Positions 59,795-64,000 of a stretch of DNA of 64,000 bases are shown here, piece after piece. The stretch is from Athripsodes cinereus (lineage: Eukaryota > Arthropoda > Insecta > Trichoptera > Leptoceridae): the NCBI GenBank assembly GCA_947579605.1, contig OX388316.1, forward strand, positions 11,721,290 to 11,785,289, in the 5' to 3' direction. Numbering within the stretch: the first letter of the stretch is position 1; the number at the start of each line of letters is the position of its first letter. The position numbers and the translations under genes are program-made. The notes under the pieces were generated by a model that did no database searches, was not told where the DNA came from, and worked only from the letters and a program-made list of their open reading frames with translations.

Positions 59795-60055
59795 ACTATT
59801 ATACCATCACGGCACATTCCACAAGTGGGGTAGCCAGCAGATCAGCTGCATGTAAGAAACATGCAAACTGTCCTCTCCGTGCCAATATAAAATCAAGACA
59901 TTCAGGATGGGTGGCAAACCTCATCGCTGAATTTAAGATGTAAAATGTCTCAAATTTTTCGAACACCTGCCTTTTACAGGACACTCAAAAACTTACGCAG
60001 AAGAGGAGGAGACCAATTCTTTACCGGGTGCTCCACGGGATACTACCCTTTGCCA
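59795..60055 (+). repeat. Dispersed repeat family A, longest copy
   Basis: The order is TATACCATCACGGCACATTC, CACAAGTGGGGTAGCCAGC, GTAAGAAACATGCAAACTG, TCCTCTCCGTGCC, GACATTCAGGATGGGTGGC, CTCATCGCTGAATTTAAG, CACCTGCCTTTTACAGGAC and ACTCAAAAACTTACGCAGAA. This serves as the reference for all other copies. No long frame is conserved among copies, so the family is probably non-coding. Confidence 0.8.
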
Positions 60056-61110
60056 CGTGTGTTTTCAATATAAAACTCATTTGGAGGCGAAATTCATGTT
60101 TTATAGGCAAAGAAAAACAATGTTTAAGGGCGCCTTAGATAAAGGCACATAATATGTAGGCAGAAAGCATTTCAAAGTTGTGTCACAACACGTTGTAGTT
60201 TGAAAAAAACATTTGATGTAATAAAAAAGCATACTTCGGGTTCTACTCCGATTTGGTGATTTAAAGTAATTTAAAGTAATCAAAATAATTTAAAGTTATT
60301 TCTTAGAAGAGGATTTTCCTAAGTGCATGTCATAACATGTTATCTATTGGTGTAGGTCATAGTGCAAGATGCTTTATTTCAAATAGCAGAGCATTTCATT
60401 GAATGCTTCTAAAGGAAATCCGTTATGACTTTTAAAAGTGAACATTCATGCTCTACATCGTTTGTATTTTATTAGTAGTATACGTTCATACATTGTTGAA
60501 GAATAAACATTAAATTTAATATCTTTTCTCAATGTTCTGCTGTGTAAGAGCAAGCTCTTGTTATATAGGTCGTAAAGACGCCTTATTGCCTTGTACTACC
60601 TAAACTCCATACTGTTCTTCTGGTTTCACAATGTTCAGGCAAAGAAATTAGCTTGCCGTAAATGCTTATGTAGGATTATATCAAATTACGTTTTGTGTAG
60701 TGTTTCTGAATTAAATGTTCACTATTTATTATCAAAGCACCAGAACTTATATTAGTTATACCTACACACCTAGCACTATGAAATGTCTACCTTTTGTAGA
60801 TTAAATTTTCTAAACAACGGGATTATCAAATAACCGTTAAACAGATGAGAATTTAATCCTAGTAAAGTGTTCTTATGATTATTCACCTCTAGAGAACACA
60901 GGTGGTTGAAAACGAATTTTCTCCAGACCTATTAAACCTCATCCAATTGAACAAACACTTCTTGAGAAATTCGTCATGCTCTTATTCTAATTTGTGTATT
61001 GTAAAATCATCTAAACCGTCGCGTCTTAAGTGTTGCGGTTTTAATTATTATTTATTTGTTTAATATATAAAATATTTAACTATGATTCTCTCAGTTTTTA
61101 TATACAGTGT
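60056..61110. other. AT-rich sequence, no feature seen
   Basis: A short direct repeat TAATTTAAAGTAAT lies near 60257-60300. No other feature recognised. Confidence 0.45.
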
Positions 61111-61114
61111 TGAT

Positions 61115-61520
61115 ACATGGATACGAGAAATAGGGAAAAATGAATCGATGCCTTTGAAATGTGGGCCATGGGCAGGATGCTCCGGACGCGGCCATGCAAG
61201 CCAGATAGTCGATCTTGGCTGAGCTCCATCAGAATCGCTTGCCCACCATGTGCTTAACGTGCGTCCTACAGTGCTTCCGGCTTCCGACACATCATGAGAC
61301 TAGAGCCAGATAACCGATGTAGTGTCAACGAATAAATATCTTGTGGACGTGGGACGACATGATCTTCAATTCCGGATACTTTTTGCATGGTCCATAACAG
61401 ACACAAATCGAGAGAGATCATTTAGAGAGTTTACTACTGCCACCATCCTTAGACATAGGGAAAAAGACGAGAAGGAGAGAGATCTAAACACATATACTTA
61501 CCCATTATACCTTTTCAGAA
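61115..61520 (+). mobile_element. LINE C-terminal fragment, degraded
   Basis: IDAFEMWAMGRMLRTRPCK and, shifted, GFRHIMRLE correspond to the AFEMW...HIMR region of RTE-like LINE proteins. NRERSFREFTTATILRHRE, near 61405-61460, resembles the DRERWR-type C-terminal end. Stops and shifts make it dead. It is less GC-poor than its flanks. Confidence 0.62.
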
Positions 61521-62340
61521 TTTGAGTGATGAGCCTTAATTGATTTTTATCATATTTTACAAAATAAAAAAATCAACATAATGTAAATTTGAATTTACCA
61601 ATATGTATATACTGGATTTCAAGCGCGTTAATTTAAAATTTATAACATTTTTATTATAAAGTACTTTTGTAGATAATGAACAAACATCTGCAGCAATTTT
61701 TAATGAAGATTTATTTCCGTGATACGTTGTTTAATGCTTTCATTAGTTATCTTTCAGTACGATCAATCATGCAAGATAAAACTATTCTATCAGACTTAAC
61801 TTCTACACGTTACAACGCTATTATACTATGTAACTGCTGAAAGAATATACCTATATAGGTATAAAAACACTAGATACTTTGAAATATTCTTAGTGACATT
61901 GCAGAGCAAAGTTCGTTTATTAAATGCCATGAAACAGTGAGAAGCTTAAGTCTTATCGTTTCAGACAAATTGTGACATTAAAATGTTAACTTAAAGTTGT
62001 TTCATGAGTGAAGAGTTTGTAAGCAAGCAAAAGTTTTAGTGACATTTTCACACTAAACAGCTAATACCTAATAACAACTATTGCAGTACAAATATATCAT
62101 AGAAATGTTTGCAATTTGTTTCACTGTAACGTTTCCTCACTAAATATACCTACCCTTATTAAGGGGTTGGTTTATTTCATAAATATAAATAAATAGTTTT
62201 GAAAATAACTTAACACGTCAGTACAAACAACATCTTGAAAAATGTTTACGTAATATCCTTCTCAGCCATTAAAAATCAATGTTGAAATTCACGCTAATAT
62301 ATTATATGTACATTGGACTCGTTTATTGAGAGTGCACATA
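61521..62340. other. AT-rich sequence, no feature seen
   Basis: No feature recognised. Confidence 0.5.
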
Positions 62341-62344
62341 ACAA

Positions 62345-62430
62345 TCTCGATCTATCTATACCATCACGGTCTCTCCTGCAAGTGAAGTAACCAGCGGAAT
62401 CACTATAAGGACTCAATTTGCATGTTTCAT
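62345..62430 (+). repeat. Dispersed repeat family A, end fragment with CTAT tail
   Basis: ATCTATCTATACCATCACGG, CTGCAAGTGAAGTAACCAGC and TTTGCATGTTTCATC match the tail end of family A. Confidence 0.65.
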
Positions 62431-64000
62431 CAAAACACTGTAACTTTTATTTCATGAGGTCTATTTGATAGTCAATTCGACTACTATGAATCAATTTTCT
62501 ACTCCTTGTATTAAAAAATCTTTAAATGAAACACATTTTTTGATATTCCGCACTGTTTGAAATGTAAGATACAGAGTAAGTTTTAACAGACAGTCAATGT
62601 AATCCATTTACATAACTATATATTATTTGTATTGTGGAATAGAATAATTATATTAATTTAAAACATTTTTATGTACACCATGTCTTTTTCCTAGAAGGAC
62701 TTTATAACGTCAGCATTAAGTTATTTAATTGTGATCATCATAATCTTCATACAACGATAATTATATATACGGAAACTTTAATGGAATGGACATAATCGCG
62801 GATAATTTCCTACATTAACTGGGGACTATGATACATATTGCTTGGGGAAATACTCACTTCGATACCTCCTTGTAATGGTGGATTATTTAAGGCACTTTTT
62901 CCGTGATCGTATAAATTATGTATAAGTAATTATTTAAGTATTTTGTTTTCATAGAATTTTTAGTAATCAGAATAATCTTTGAGGCTTAATCAAAGTAGGG
63001 ACAATTAAGGACGCCACTAATCTTATGAAACAAGGTAGGTATATAAAGTTTAACGATTCACTTACAATTGGTTTCACTACATTTAAGATTATCTAGGATG
63101 TGTTTGCATTTTTATATCGGTACCATCTTTGGGAAAACCAGCGGTCGCAACACTTAATTTTCAGGATATCAAATACTCAGGAAAAATTAAATTCAAAAAT
63201 TAAAAAAATCAGGGAATGTAACAGCAAAAGCGACTGATAATAATGTATGAAAATCTTCGCATTAAAACTCAAAATTAAATACCTATTAGTTTCAATTTTG
63301 TATCCACATCTACAGAAAAACAATATCTGATTTTTTTATCTTATAAACTTCAATAAAAATCTATCTCTGACAGTATCTATTACAGAACTACGATTCTTGT
63401 GGTTTTATTTCTTTAACAGCAAAATATTTGTAAACTTGTACGAGAATAGTGCTTACTCACCTACTAATGCTACAAGACAGTGGATATAATATGGTGTCTG
63501 CTGACACTATAAGTTAGGATCATGCCTTATAGATGACCGCTAGAGATAACTTGAGGAATGTCCAATGATCTGTATGTACTTGTAGTAGGTACCTACCTAC
63601 ATATTAGTACATAGAAGAAGAAGCAGCAAAATTTCCCATACTTGTTTAAATAAAATGGAACCTCGCTGTTAGTTTTATTATTATTATAAGAATTGACTTG
63701 AATAATAGAAGAGGACAAAGGTAAAGTACTGATCGAATCAAAGTTCAATCTTATACTATCTTCGATTCATTGATCACGTGTGGAATACAGATAACAATTG
63801 AATGATATGAAACATATTGAAATACGAATAAAAAATGTGAGATTATTTTTGCCATATCTTTAAAAATCACAGCAATGATGTAAAATTAACGCTTCAAATT
63901 TTCATATGAGACAAAAATAGAAACATAAAAAGAGAGCGTCACCTTATTTGGTGGTTTTACAGAAAGAATTTGAATCTTCAATCCTTTCTTTTTTAAGTTT
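62431..64000. other. AT-rich sequence, no feature seen
   Basis: GTAGTAGGTACCTACCTAC near 63582-63600 is an example of the short words common across the window. No gene or element is recognised. Confidence 0.5.

Overview
The window looks like non-coding, repeat-rich nuclear DNA from an insect, most likely a moth or butterfly (Lepidoptera). It is strongly A+T-rich by eye. It is full of short TAGGTAC/GTAGGTA-type words and holds many 3'-truncated LINE ends, tRNA-derived SINEs and TIR DNA transposons of kinds common in lepidopteran genomes. The order-level call is an inference. I found no credible host protein-coding gene, rRNA, tRNA gene or CRISPR array. Every recognisable protein signature belongs to a transposable element.

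Layout. At 0.4-3.8 kb there are two copies of a dispersed repeat (family A), a tRNA-derived SINE and a 42-bp minisatellite. At about 3.86-10.45 kb lies a full-length-looking non-LTR retrotransposon: ORF1 with a coiled coil and a baculovirus-FP-like domain, ORF2 with endonuclease and reverse transcriptase, a polyadenylation signal and an (ATT)n tail. Its ORF2 is split by a 1.54-kb non-autonomous piggyBac-like element at a TTAA site. From 10.5 to 26 kb there are scattered LINE 3' ends (RTE-like at 13.6, 16.5, 18.5, 22.1 and 24.4 kb; CR1/L2-like at 20.6-21.8 kb), more family A copies, a perfect 25-bp-arm hairpin and a probable MITE. At 27.0-28.8 kb is a clean nest: a hAT-type element with an 8-bp target duplication, interrupted by a 1307-bp mariner-like element with 30-bp TIRs and a DD41D transposase broken by two TAG codons.

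From 29 to 51 kb the sequence is mostly featureless and AT-rich, with family A, B and C repeats, SINEs, microsatellites and LINE ends, one of them (45.4 kb) with a 10-bp target duplication. At 51.43-53.98 kb two perfect 36-bp inverted repeats, with a recurring GGAGTTACCCAAT motif near both ends, define a 2.55-kb element of unassigned superfamily. From 54.8 kb to the end come more LINE tails, a 318-bp-period tandem duplication whose copies look identical, a long family A copy, and sequence with no recognisable content.

The elements do not form a pathway. What the window shows is insertion history: piggyBac into LINE, mariner into hAT, and LINE ends inside a TIR element. It also shows tails shared between unrelated-looking repeats and a LINE. 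All family names come from motif recognition by eye; no database search was possible.
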